From the NCBI GenBank assembly GCA_959347315.1, contig OY365813.1:21334854-21398853 (forward strand): DNA of 64,000 nt, in the 5' to 3' direction. The DNA is from Bimastos eiseni (taxonomy: Eukaryota > Annelida > Clitellata > Crassiclitellata > Lumbricidae). The notes below the pieces were generated by a model. The model did not search any database, was not told the origin of the DNA, and saw nothing but the letters and a program-made list of their open reading frames with translations. The position numbers and the translations under genes are program-made. This document shows positions 1 through 10,577 of this stretch, piece after piece. The stretch's first letter is position 1. Each line of letters begins with the position of its first letter.

Positions 1-2340
1 ATATTGATGCATAAACACTTACACGCATAAATTACATAATATACATGCATTCATACATACATACGCACACACATGCATAAAGATGTATACACAAATACAT
101 GCGTATGTACATATATAAATGCAATAAAAATAATAATAATATTAATATTATTATAATATTATGGGCGGGAGGTAGACACCTAACATGGGACGCAACAGCC
201 ATTCACACATGCGTACATCTGACAGCATCAACAGCCGGTGGAGCAGCAGACAATGCCGCAGAACGAAAGTGCATCAAGTATTCATTCCTCGCCACCACGC
301 ATGATTTTGTGCCAGTGGCCACCGAATCACTGGATCCCATAAACCGTGCCGGTGTAGTAGGCCAAATACACTCCCCGTCTTAAAGACTCCCGAGTCAGTT
401 TGTCTTAGGTAGAATTAGCTCCCCTATTGCATTAGGTATAGTAGTCATTTTATCCTAGAAATAATTAACTCCCCGGGAGTCAGTTTGTCCTTAAAAGAAT
501 TAACTCCCCTACTGCATAAATTCAAATATTCGTAAGCTACTCAAAACCAAATAATTTTGTTTATACGAAATCACATACACAAGCACATGCATACAGGCAC
601 AGCAGCGCTTGTGTGACACATGTCAAATCCTTGATTGCTGTATTTTGCAAGCACGTCAGAAGGAGTTTACTTTGGCTATATGCATAAAAAAATTACAGAT
701 TCTTTGAACAATTACTCTTCCACTCATCCAAATCAACGCCAGACTCAATAAGTTGACGCCTGTAATAATTGCTTCAGCAGCCACGCTAGGCGGCAACAGC
801 TGCATCCTGGAACGTCACGGATTTACCCACGTAATGACCGGGAAATAACTGAGAACCTATTTGACAGACGTTTGTACACACACACAAGCACTGCTGAGCC
901 AAAATAAGTAGAAGCCTAATTATTATTATTTGCGCATTTAGGTTTAGTAGGGCATAGAGCTATGGACACAATATCTTCGTTTTATGTAAAACAGTCAAGC
1001 CGTGGTATGATTTTACAACTTATTACAGGAGTCAAATTTAACTGAAGGCAGCCATGCAAGGCGACCAAAATGTTTAACATCTAATTTAACCAACTCCGCC
1101 TGGCGAGAGAAGGACAAAGAGGGAGATGCATTCGATTGGTAGAAGAAACTGATTGCTAAGAAAAACAAATAACGAAAGAAAATAGGAAGACATTAGAGGA
1201 GACAGAGGAGGAGGAAGCGGAGAAGAAGTAGAGGAAGAGGAAGAGACAGAGGGAGGGATTGGTAGTGCAGAAGGAGATGCCGAAACGAAACGCAAAAAGA
1301 TAACAGGAAGAAGGATATAACAACAAGGAGTAGAACAGTTCCATAAGCCTAGCTCGAAAGGCAACCATCGGGATAAATAGCGAGCTACTCACTATCACAG
1401 CATCGGCATATTGAGGTGGATGAACCGTACTCACCCTAACCTCACCACCAACAGCGCACTCATTGCAAAATAGAATTTGCTAAAGGAGCTTGAAGAACAG
1501 ATATTACAAAATTAATAATATCAGCCTTGGCTGGGTTTTGAACCGCTGACATCTCGAGTATAATTATAGTTTGATGGTATTTTCATTCTGTATGTATTTT
1601 ATGTTCTACGTAGACATAGGACTTTAAACGTTGCGCCAGTTTGGGGCTGCATCTTTAAGAAATAGCTAAGGCACATGAATAATTAAATTGGCGTTATGTT
1701 CAGGTTTCTCAGTTAAAATAAAGACAGATTCAAAAATTTGTTGTCCTTGTGCTAGCTGGGAAAAATTGGTCGCCCATATTGCAGCATACCGTAGCAGCTT
1801 TTGCTGTGTAAGTCCACTGTTTCCTAACATCCTGCGATACGAACTCCATGACTATTCTTAGGCCCTCAAATGTTAAGCTAAACAGATCATTCTATTCAGC
1901 AAAGAGCGACTCTGAGTCATTTCTCTAAGTGTTGCCATATAAATTTCTGTGCTTTGAACCGACAGTCTAATGTAATTTGTTAGACACTGCAAAGTGTTCA
2001 TCGTAGAACACTTTGTCAGTATTATTACATGTTTTAGGGAAGCAGAAGCCAGAGCCACTTTCTTTAGTGTCAGTTGTTTGTAAACTCATTTCAATCATGA
2101 ATTGATCAGATAAGTATTAAAATAGCGTCCCTCCGTTAAAGCAGAGCATAATTCGCAACACCAATGCACGTTCATATGCAGACGATGAACAAATCAGTCA
2201 GCCACAATGTTCTTCTAATTGTTTTGAGACAGCGTGCGGAAGAAATGTTTTGTGTACAAAATTTTGTCAATGTTTCACAGTTCTGTGTGCAGGTACGAAC
2301 TGAATACGATCATTGTTAAATTAAGAAAATTAGGACCTTA
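1..2340. other. AT-rich non-coding stretch
   Basis: No coding exon with credible splice sites is visible here. It begins with a short (ACAT)n-like run and a (AAT)n run near 125-160. Positions 376-520 hold two diverged copies of a unit containing gactcccgagtcagtttgtc followed by gaattaactcccctac. The opposing ORFs at 1086-1434 are purine-rich low-complexity sequence and are not supported as genes. Confidence 0.6.
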
Positions 2341-2590
2341 TCTAAAAGTCTGTGGATATGAGTTCTGATAACCTAAGAAAAATCCCTTCATTGTCAACAG
2401 ATAAATAAGGGGACATGGAAATATCAGCCAAGGAACCAAAGCTTCTGAAGTAAGGTAGGTCGCAGCCGGCTACGAGACTCAATTTACGTTGTTAAAAAAA
2501 ACATTTTGTGTGCACTCTAAATTCTTGTGTGCCCTGGCTCCACGGCCCATGTGCGCGCGCACATGCGCACAGCTTAGAGGAACATTTACC
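2341..2590 (+). repeat. Dispersed repeat, partner of 53815-54070
   Basis: This stretch and 53815-54070 share, in the same orientation and order, gttctgataacctaagaaaa, then agataaataagggg, tatcagccaagga, and a segment near gctccac followed by alternating gcgcgc and gcatgcgc runs before cagcttag. Order and spacing are kept while the bases between diverge, as expected for two old copies of one interspersed element. The family is not identified. Confidence 0.6.
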
Positions 2591-2784
2591 CAGCCATTTT
2601 GCAGCATAATTGTTTAGTTTTTATCAGATTTACACAGGAGTTGAATGCAGTTCTTGTCAGTTCTAAAAGCCATGCCGAAAGAAAAATTGTATGCCGATGC
2701 TGAGAAACAATTTAATCACACATCTACCAAAGCTAAGTGATCCCATTGAGTGATCCCACGGACTTGACGAAGGAATGAATGGGT

Positions 2785-4130
2785 CTAGTAGTACGATGTC
2801 CACCAGTTCCAGGCAGAACTGGCGATTTTCTCCGATGCACTAAATCCAACTGGGTGACTGTTTAACTCGCAGACATTGTCGACGGGATGGTGATTGAAGG
2901 AATCGCATCTATATCCTGCTTCTTGGCAGAGGATCATGCAATCCACTGCAGAAATGATTAATAAAAATATTAATCGAATGAATCACTTCTTTCGACGTCG
3001 GATCTCGACCGGGAATCTCCAATGGGTTATTATCAGAGACTACGATTTTCGGTTGAAGCCACAATCGACTGCAGCTGTCTCCAGCATGATGATCAGCTGG
3101 GTTGTGTATAAAGAACGTCTTGGTTTCTGCTTTAGTAACAACTGAGCTTATGAATTCAAAATACAGCTGGTCCGTCCCTAAGAATAGGTGGGTCCATCGT
3201 TAAGAGCATCTGGGTGTGTGAATTTTGAGAACAGTCGTTTAAGCATATTCTTTAGAAAAGCAGATTTGATATTTATCGAAAGTCTTATCCATACGAACAC
3301 CCGGCGGATTAAAATCTATTATAAAAGAGCAAGGAAAAGTTAATTGGAATTGACTATATTAATATATGGTGTCTTAGGTTAGATCAGAGAGATAACCATG
3401 TGTACTGCTCATACCTGTGCGCTTAGGCCAAACTTCGACTTCGCAGATGTAAATCCCTATATTTTCAGTTGCTGATTGTTGAATGATCAAGTATCTCGCT
3501 GGGACGGAGCCTGGTACGCATTGAACCGAGGCGTTAAAGCTCCATGGGACATGTCCAGGATAAACCCCGCAGAGAGAGTAATTTCCTCTGATGACGGTCT
3601 CCAGGCTGGGTGTCACGTTCAGCAGTCCCACGGTGAAGTTGTCCATTTTAGTATCTATAGGGTCCACGGTGCATGGAAAAGTTACTGAACTCACCAAATC
3701 AATTAGTCAGTCAGCCAATCATTTAAACATTAAATCAATCTATCTATCCTTCTATCGCCCGATCACCAAATCACTCAAGCACTCACTCACTCAAGCACTC
3801 ACTCACTCACTCACTCACTCACTCACTCACTCACTCACTCACTCACTCACTCACTCACTCACTCACTCACTCACTCACTCACTCACTCACTCACTCACTC
3901 ACTCACTCACTCACTCACTCACTCACTCACTCACTCACTCACTCACTCACTCACTCACTCACTCACTCACTCACTCACTCACTCACTCACTCACTCACTC
4001 ACTCACTCACTCACTCACTCACTCACTCACTCACTCACTCACTCACTCACTCACTCACTCACTCACTCACTCACTCACTCACTCACTCACTCACTCACTC
4101 ACTCACTCACTCACTCACTCACTCACTCAC

Positions 4131-4163
<33 letters not shown>

Positions 4164-4164
4164 T

Positions 4165-4199
<35 letters not shown>

Positions 4200-5756
4200 T
4201 AATCAATCAATTAATAAGATTTTTCATCGTTTTCTACAGCAGTACAGTACTACATACAATAATGGGAGTGATACAGTTAGTAACAATGTTCCTTTGGGCA
4301 TACCCAAAGGAACATGAGTTCCGCGTAAGAGGCTTCCTAATACCATAATTCATCCATCGACCAAGCTGACAGGTCAAGTAGCTTCCTTGTTATTGCCACA
4401 AGTCACGTGCTCAAATTAAGACTACATTTCTAGAATAAAGAACGTTGATGAAACAAATTGTTTGGATTATTATTTCATCAGTCATGGCTCGGTGGAAACC
4501 AGTTCACACCATCAGTGCTAACTGGGCTTTTGAGGTAAACTCAGAATGTTCTAAGGAAATAGCGTCAGCATATTACTAAAGAGTTGAGGTGATGGCAGAA
4601 AACTGAGTTGGGTCACAAAGAACAAGAGAGATGACGTAAACGGAATCACATATTTTTAATCTGATGTATTGTAATAACGTTACATTACACCAAATTAGAT
4701 CGCATTGTAGTGCTTTAAATGATTCAGACGACTAGCACAAGACATACAAAGAAGATGCACATTAATGACCTCATTTTCTTAGACTCGGCTTGTGTGAGCA
4801 GGCCACAGTATTCCCGATCTTCTCAATGTGTTCATTTAAATGAATTAGTTTAACAGAGAGTGCGGGTGGGCATAAATCGCAAAGCATGATATCTGCCTTT
4901 GAATTCTTGAAATTCGTGTGAACATTGAATGTGTTTTAGTGTACAATGAATGATCGTGAAATTTTTAATTCGGTTTGCAATACAATTCTTTGATGGTTGA
5001 ATTTTCATTAACAATGTTTAATGTAACATTCTGACTTTCTCTTTTATCTGTCGTCAAACTAGCACATAGACTTACTGACTCCAGCATCAGGTCCACGATT
5101 AGTGACAACGACCCGATCAACGAAGACGAGTTGGCCCATGTCGACAGCCCACCAATTGGATACATCGCTGAAGTCGTTTGTCGCAAAGCAGGAGCTGTAG
5201 ATGGTGTCATAACTACCATCCACCGCTGCATACGGCCCAAGGCTTCCGTATATGGAGCTGGAGAATGTCGGCCTTCCACGAATAATATTTACATCAGGGT
5301 CGGCTAAAGTAAAAAACAAAACAATGAAGCTTAACTGATTTCCAAAACAGCGATTTACTCGTTAATTAATTTTTCTGATTAGCGCAAAATTAAAATCCTT
5401 AGGGACCTACACGGTTTCCCGTAATGCTTCCGTTAATGAAATCTTCGCCTTTATCATTTATTCAAACTCACTCGGTCTGACAACAACATTATTTATAACT
5501 GTACAAAAATATACAAGAATCCAAGTCAATCACTTTTTCAATCACTTGAGTTGTTTTCAATGAAATGTCGAATTTCCTCTAAAGTTTTGCAATATTGTTT
5601 TTAGCGAATGAAATCCTGCTTCAACTGTGTAAAGAGAAATCCGTGCATTATCGAAGGTAGATCTCATTCGATGACAGAATCAAAGTAATACTTACCAAAA
5701 TGTGCCCATAGCAGTAGCTGAGTCAAAATAAACGCTTTAGCCTTGATTACTCTCAT
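2785..5756 (-). CDS. Secreted F-type lectin (FTP)-PAN domain protein, copy 1, PAN shortened
   Basis: Four exons, all joined at phase 1: 5696-5756 signal peptide (starts MRVIKAKAFILTQLLLWAHF), 5076-5303 and 3415-3654 the two halves of one FTP domain, and 2785-2945 the PAN/Apple end. Donors are GTAAGT, GTAAGT and GTATGA; the predicted protein is 229 residues. The FTP halves show GRPTFSSS, AVDGSYDT, NWWAVDMGQ, DNFTVGLL, NYSLCGVYPG and ICEVEV. The His expected after the first domain cysteine in fucose-binding members (C-x-H-T) is Ala here (CFATND), so classic fucose binding is doubtful. The PAN exon lacks the first 25 or so codons present in the 10.6-13.8 kb copy and begins at a new acceptor (tttctgcag) in the same phase. 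The protein is probably secreted. Function is inferred only from the domain families. The shortened PAN may fold poorly. Confidence 0.75.
3776..4214. repeat. Long (ACTC)n array passing into (AATC)n
   Basis: About 350 bp of almost uninterrupted CTCA/ACTC tetranucleotide is followed by about 80 bp of AATC repeats. It lies in intron 2 of the FTP-PAN copy 1 gene. The matching intron of copy 2 has only about 100 bp of interrupted AATC/CTCA sequence, so the array grew after the duplication. Its translation as a His-Ser-Leu-Thr polymer is not a gene. Confidence 0.98.
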
Positions 5757-8415
5757 CGCGTGGTTGGATCAACCAAAATAATTGTTCAAGGCAGAAACTG
5801 AAACCAAGTGAACGTTTCTATGGTAGATGCTACACCGACAGTCTGTTGACCGAGCAATGATACTTAACCTACTCAGCTCTTGGTCAATCGATCTATATTT
5901 CGTTTTATGGGCCGTTGCTACAACGGAGGTTGTTAGATTCACTGTAAACCCACACGCAATTCATAGTTTTATTTTTATGAGAGCAAACGCCACGCTGAGT
6001 CAATGCACTGTTGCATCGGTGTTTCCTTTAGCTCTATAAAATATTAACGATGAGCACCTATTGTCAGTGTCACATTTGAGGACGTTGTTGATCATGCCAA
6101 CGGTACTCTACCATTTTATGTACAGTTGACTTTTCTAAGTATCAATTTACGGACTCGGTTGATGATCATTCTGTGCTCTGATGCTTGATATTGTAATATA
6201 ATATAATCGAGATAGAGATATCTACTCAGCGCTGGTCTCAATTATGTCAATTGTCGCATGATCGAATATAATACATACCAGCTAACAAAACTTTGCACAG
6301 TAAGCTGAAAAGAGTCACCTGCGGTGGGCCCACGCACTTGCGGGGAACCAACCAACGTATTCTCGACGATAGCTGACAGATGGCATGGATGTTCAAAGTC
6401 TTTGGACCAAGTTGCGTCGATTCGATGCAGCATTCAGCCGCAACAATACTTGATCAGAAAACGAAAGACACTTTTTATTTACAGCTGAAATTGAACCAAC
6501 GGAAATATATTTGTTCGACGACCATGTTCATCATAGTGCAAGGGATGAGAGGTGTTTATTTTCCAAGCAGTACAATATTGAACTACAATAATATTATGGC
6601 TTATCTACGTAACGACTGGTCCATTCACGTAGTTACTACGGCTCTCAGCAGCTGTCTCGCCGCTGTTACAACAGATAATAATTAGACTTATTGACTGAAA
6701 TCCTCTTGATAATTTTTTTAGTGGATATAATATCACGATGCTAGATGTTCACGAAATGGCCCACACGTAATTTAAAAAGAAACTCTATATTGTTGTATCT
6801 TGTCGGTTTGGAGTACACACAAAAATGATTCGTTATGGTTATGGTTAGAATAGTGCCAACGAACAACAGAGTTGCGTTTCCGGAGTTCATTGTGCCAGCT
6901 GATAAGCTGATAGCAGACAAAGACCTATACGTACAATTTCCACTTCAAAGCAATTTCTCGGTTTTCAATCGATTGTCATTCTATGCTTTGTTGCAATGCA
7001 AGCTTATGCATTAGACGGCGCAACAATGCTTGACTGGGAATTCGAGTGAACTGCGTAAAGTTAATTATGTGTTAGCAATTTAATTACACTTGCAATGGCA
7101 CAGGGATGTTGGCCACAATGTATAGAATGCAAGCCGTTGATTAATTAATGATGAAACGCCAAATCGTTACTGTTTATTTCTGCTATTACTGAATGTGGTG
7201 GCAAATTCTGCGTTCATTAGGTTGAAGTCTGTCCATGCTTTCAATAACCACTCTCTACTGACACACCCGTCGCCAACAAGCGCACTGCGACGGCTCCAAA
7301 AAGGAGGTTTTCCCCTTGATGTGGGTCCCTCCAATTGGAACAGTTTCCGTATTCCCCGTTGAGTGGAGCTACAAGCGTTTTCCTCTGCTCAATTTCGGAG
7401 GCGCTTGAAGATCTTCCGAGTTGCCACCTAGCCGTCAACTCTAGTCGGAAGCGCCGCTGAATTTGAGCGGCTCTTTGAAAATAAAAATGTTCAGTCACAA
7501 TTACAATTACATCAATTCCACAGTTCAACAGATTATTTCGCTAAGCACTGAAATCACAGCTGCAAAATCGTGGAATATTTTACACGGTTTAAGTCCATGG
7601 TGTGCACTCGATCAGAGAAATGGAGTCGAATAACGGAGGATGGGGAGATTTTCATGTGACGGAGAAACAATAGACGCCTTAGATAAAAGGCGCGTGGGAC
7701 GCTGGTTGGGGACGCATATCATCCTTGTCATTGACGCGTCGTTAAATAAACTCATCACACACGCTGGTTGGGGAGTTTACGTTGGACACAGATCGCTTTA
7801 TACTTCATTCTACGTTCATCTACTTCATAATTCAATTGTATAAAACTCAACGGTTTCTCATTGTCGCGGTCAGTCAGTGCTTTCGAAACACAGAGCTCGG
7901 ATCGTGACATCATGAATTCTCAGACTTCCACTTATTTGAGTGAAATCCGAATCTAGCTGAGAGAGAAGTCATTGACAACATAGCTGGAGGGCACAACATT
8001 CACATTTAGAAAGAAGCACCGGCCTGCCTCAGTTGCGTGGTGAATCTCTCCACGGACTTGCGTGAACGTAAAATTAACGACTCTGCGCGATGGACCACCT
8101 TGTTAGAAATTTCGAGGAAGCTTTGGACATTAGCATTACACTCCATCACATATTAAAATCTGTTTACTGTGTTCATGTCGATCAACGTTAATGTTGCCAG
8201 TTTACACCGGCTCTATCGATGGAGGATCGATATGATGACCAACTGGGATTGATACGCGACTCAAAAATTGGACGCATTGGACGCAGGTGTTCAATACTAC
8301 AGCAAAGTATCATGAGCTCCTTTCTTGTCCTCCATTATTGGACTCACTTCAGTAGAATTCAATGCGCTAAAATATTATTCCTTCCAGGCTTCCTGTAAAA
8401 GCTGTTCCAAACCCA
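5757..8415. other. Upstream flank of FTP-PAN copy 1 and intergenic DNA
   Basis: Up to about 7598 this is the duplicated 5' flank, with clear counterparts at 13770-15511. From 7599 to 8415 nothing recognisable is present. Small ORFs at 6242-6685, 7241-7528 and 7640-7843 have no recognisable domains and no splice context. Confidence 0.5.
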
Positions 8416-9110
8416 GGGCACCCCGATAAAAGAGACCCCGACAAAAGAGCGCACAGACAAAAGAGCGCACAGACAATTGGGAATAGAAGTTGGACTAATG
8501 AAAATTATTCTAGCTTAAATAGGAGCTGGATTGATGAAATGCATATTGCTTAATTAGAAGCTGGATCGATGAAAGAATTCCGTCAGAAGGGGCGCTAGAT
8601 TGACACGAAAATAATCATGCTTAAATGGATGCTGGATTGATGAAGGGACTCGTGCAATCCAGCGTCTAGTTAATCAGACAATTTTTTGTCAATCCCGCTT
8701 CCATTAGAGCGGCATTATTTTCGTCAATCAAGCCTCTAGTTAGACAAAATTCTTTGCATCAGTCCAGCTTCTTGTTGAAGAGACAAGTTTTCATCATTCC
8801 CGCTTCCACTGAAGCATAAAACTTTACATCAATCAAGCTTCAATTTATGCGTGAATCTTCTCATCGCACCATTCTTTTAATTATGCTCAATTATTGAACC
8901 TGATAATTGTGCCAATGCAGTTGCCAATACAGCTTCTGTTTGAGCAATAACTTCGTTTCATCAATCCAGTTTCCATGCAAGCATAAATCGTTACCTCAAT
9001 CTAACTTCCAAAATAGGAAGAATTCTTTTCATCAATACGGATGCGCCCGTTTGTCGGGCGCTCTTTTGTCCGGCGCTCTTGTGTCGCGGCGCTTTTTTGA
9101 CGGATTACGT
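8416..9110. mobile_element. Foldback-type non-autonomous DNA element with GC-rich repeated termini
   Basis: A 695 bp element whose left end carries repeated acaaaagagcgc units and whose right end carries the inverted form (gcgctcttttgtc). It is flanked by the 7 bp direct repeat aaaccca at 8409-8415 and 9111-9117. The interior is an imperfect minisatellite of about 45 bp units containing agctggattgatgaaa, in one orientation on the left and inverted on the right. No ORF of note is present. Its design matches the elements at 11274-11770 and 57870-58562. A Mutator-like or foldback origin is an inference from TSD length and TIR form. Confidence 0.65.
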
Positions 9111-9233
9111 AAACCCATTGCTCGTCGTTATAAAGGCAGCAAGCACTGTACCCAATTTTGAGTTCATCGTTCGCATATTACCTTATTTGCTGATCTAGTC
9201 ATTGTCATTTGACCGCTGAGAGTGAGGGCATGC

Positions 9234-9400
9234 CTGTGTCATAGTATAAAGTCTCCCTCTGAAACATAGTCTCCCTGGCTGAAATAATGTCTCTCCGCGG
9301 AGACTCTGTACCGGTACAAAGACTTCCCCATAGAAAAGTAATCTCTCCTCTGCGATACAAAGTTTTCCCGTAATAAAATCACCCCTCTGCATTCAGTTGC
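9234..9400. repeat. Imperfect short tandem array
   Basis: Degenerate units of roughly 20-25 bp with the theme acaaagtctccctctg recur six or seven times. No coding or regulatory role can be assigned. Confidence 0.5.
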
Positions 9401-9847
9401 ATTTAAATATAATTCTCATATATTGGGTGCATTTTCTGCAATAAATAACTGTTATGTTTTTTAGTTGAATTTAAAATAAGACACAATAACAATTATTAAA
9501 TAAGAATAGTATGAAATATATGTGTCGTATTAAAGTACTAAATATAGGCTTTATTGTGTAACCTGTCATATCACTGATTCACCATTGGAATGACGAATGC
9601 GCTTGTGCTAATGTCATTAAGGCGCATAGAGAAGATTACATACATTGTGATAATAATATAGTTAAGAAAATTACTCTGTTTTCAATTCTTAGTGGGTCAA
9701 ATCTAAGGCAGACATGTTGTTTGGCGCTGGTCGTTCAATAGCATCGCAGATAATTAACTATTCAAAGATGTGAGAAACCTAAAGGAAATGCAACCGTTAA
9801 TAGGTCTACTAGACTTGTATAAATTTCGATTTTCTCCGTAGTTTTTC

Positions 9848-9936
9848 CCAAAAGGTTAAAACCTTTGCTGGTTCTGAACCGACGATCTATCGTGGAACAA
9901 TCCTGCCCGCTGACCGCTAAACCAAATCGCATTGTC
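9848..9936 (-). repeat. tRNA-like (SINE-type) sequence
   Basis: On the minus strand an A-box-like ggtttagcggtcagcggg is followed about 30 bases later by ggttcagaacc, a perfect B box. The acceptor arm does not pair well, so this is read as a SINE head or tRNA relic and not a working tRNA gene. A related B-box-like segment occurs near 1955. Confidence 0.45.
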
Positions 9937-10577
9937 GGAAATATTATTTTATGCATCGAGGAACCAGCAGGCATGGCCACTTTCTATTGTATCAGTTTAT
10001 TGTTAATTTCTGTCAACCATAGCCAGGTCACACACATTTTAAATTAGCGTATTGCAGCATAAGATGAGATAAAACGAAATTTACAACGCCATGCAATGTT
10101 GATAGAAGCCTAGAAAAACCAGTCAGTCATATTGCAAATTAGCCTAGCTTTGAAAGTTCCATATCGCTCTGTCTCTCTTACTCTCGATATCTCTGTCTCT
10201 GTCAGTATCCGCATCTCTGTCTCTTCATATCTATGTCTCAAATATAGACCTCAAACAAAATGCGATATGAATTCCCAGGCTTTTCTTTTTAACTCTTCTG
10301 TCCCTGTGTATTAGTTCTGAAATATTTACGTGGTAAATTTACGTGGTTGTGATATAATTATTAATCTGCGAACGCAAGTTGGCCAAAGTTTCAAATACTG
10401 AATATACGGAATAGTTCTTATCAGTTCGAGAAGCGACAGCAAGTAGATTCTTACATGTAAACATGATTCTTACTTGTAAATTCATACATGTGCTAAGAAA
10501 CGTTTTAATCAAACATCTGCCAAAGTTAAATGATCCCATTGAGTGATCTCATGGAAGTGACGAAGGAATGCGTGGGT

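Larger units (their letters stand above)
2701..7598. repeat. Segmental duplication, copy 1
   Basis: Aligns by eye over nearly its whole length with 10494-15511 in direct orientation. Shared landmarks run from just downstream of the gene end (aatcacacatctaccaaag versus aatcaaacatctgccaaag) through all four exons and far upstream of the gene (caaaatcgtggaatatttta at about 7565 and 15475). The two copies differ by insertions, deletions and microsatellite length. Exonic sequence is better conserved than intronic sequence. Confidence 0.85.

Noticed and set aside
3374..3697. First impression of an immunoglobulin-like domain (also at 11708-12070)
   Set aside because: With the preceding exon joined at phase 1 the segment completes an FTP domain (CGVYPG and CEVEV marks). 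The upstream codons (SSVTFSCTVDP) are intronic; the acceptor lies at the ctatag.
3591..4166. 191-codon ORF of His-Ser-Leu-Thr repeats
   Set aside because: It is the translation of an (ACTC)n microsatellite; the tetranucleotide is open in several frames.
8480..9040. CRISPR-like or regulatory repeat array
   Set aside because: Units are degenerate, inverted in the right half and enclosed by TIRs; this is the interior of a DNA element in an animal genome.
9848..9936. Functional tRNA gene
   Set aside because: A and B boxes are present but the acceptor and anticodon stems do not pair well; a SINE relic is more likely. The same applies to 15119-15210 and 43350-43438.
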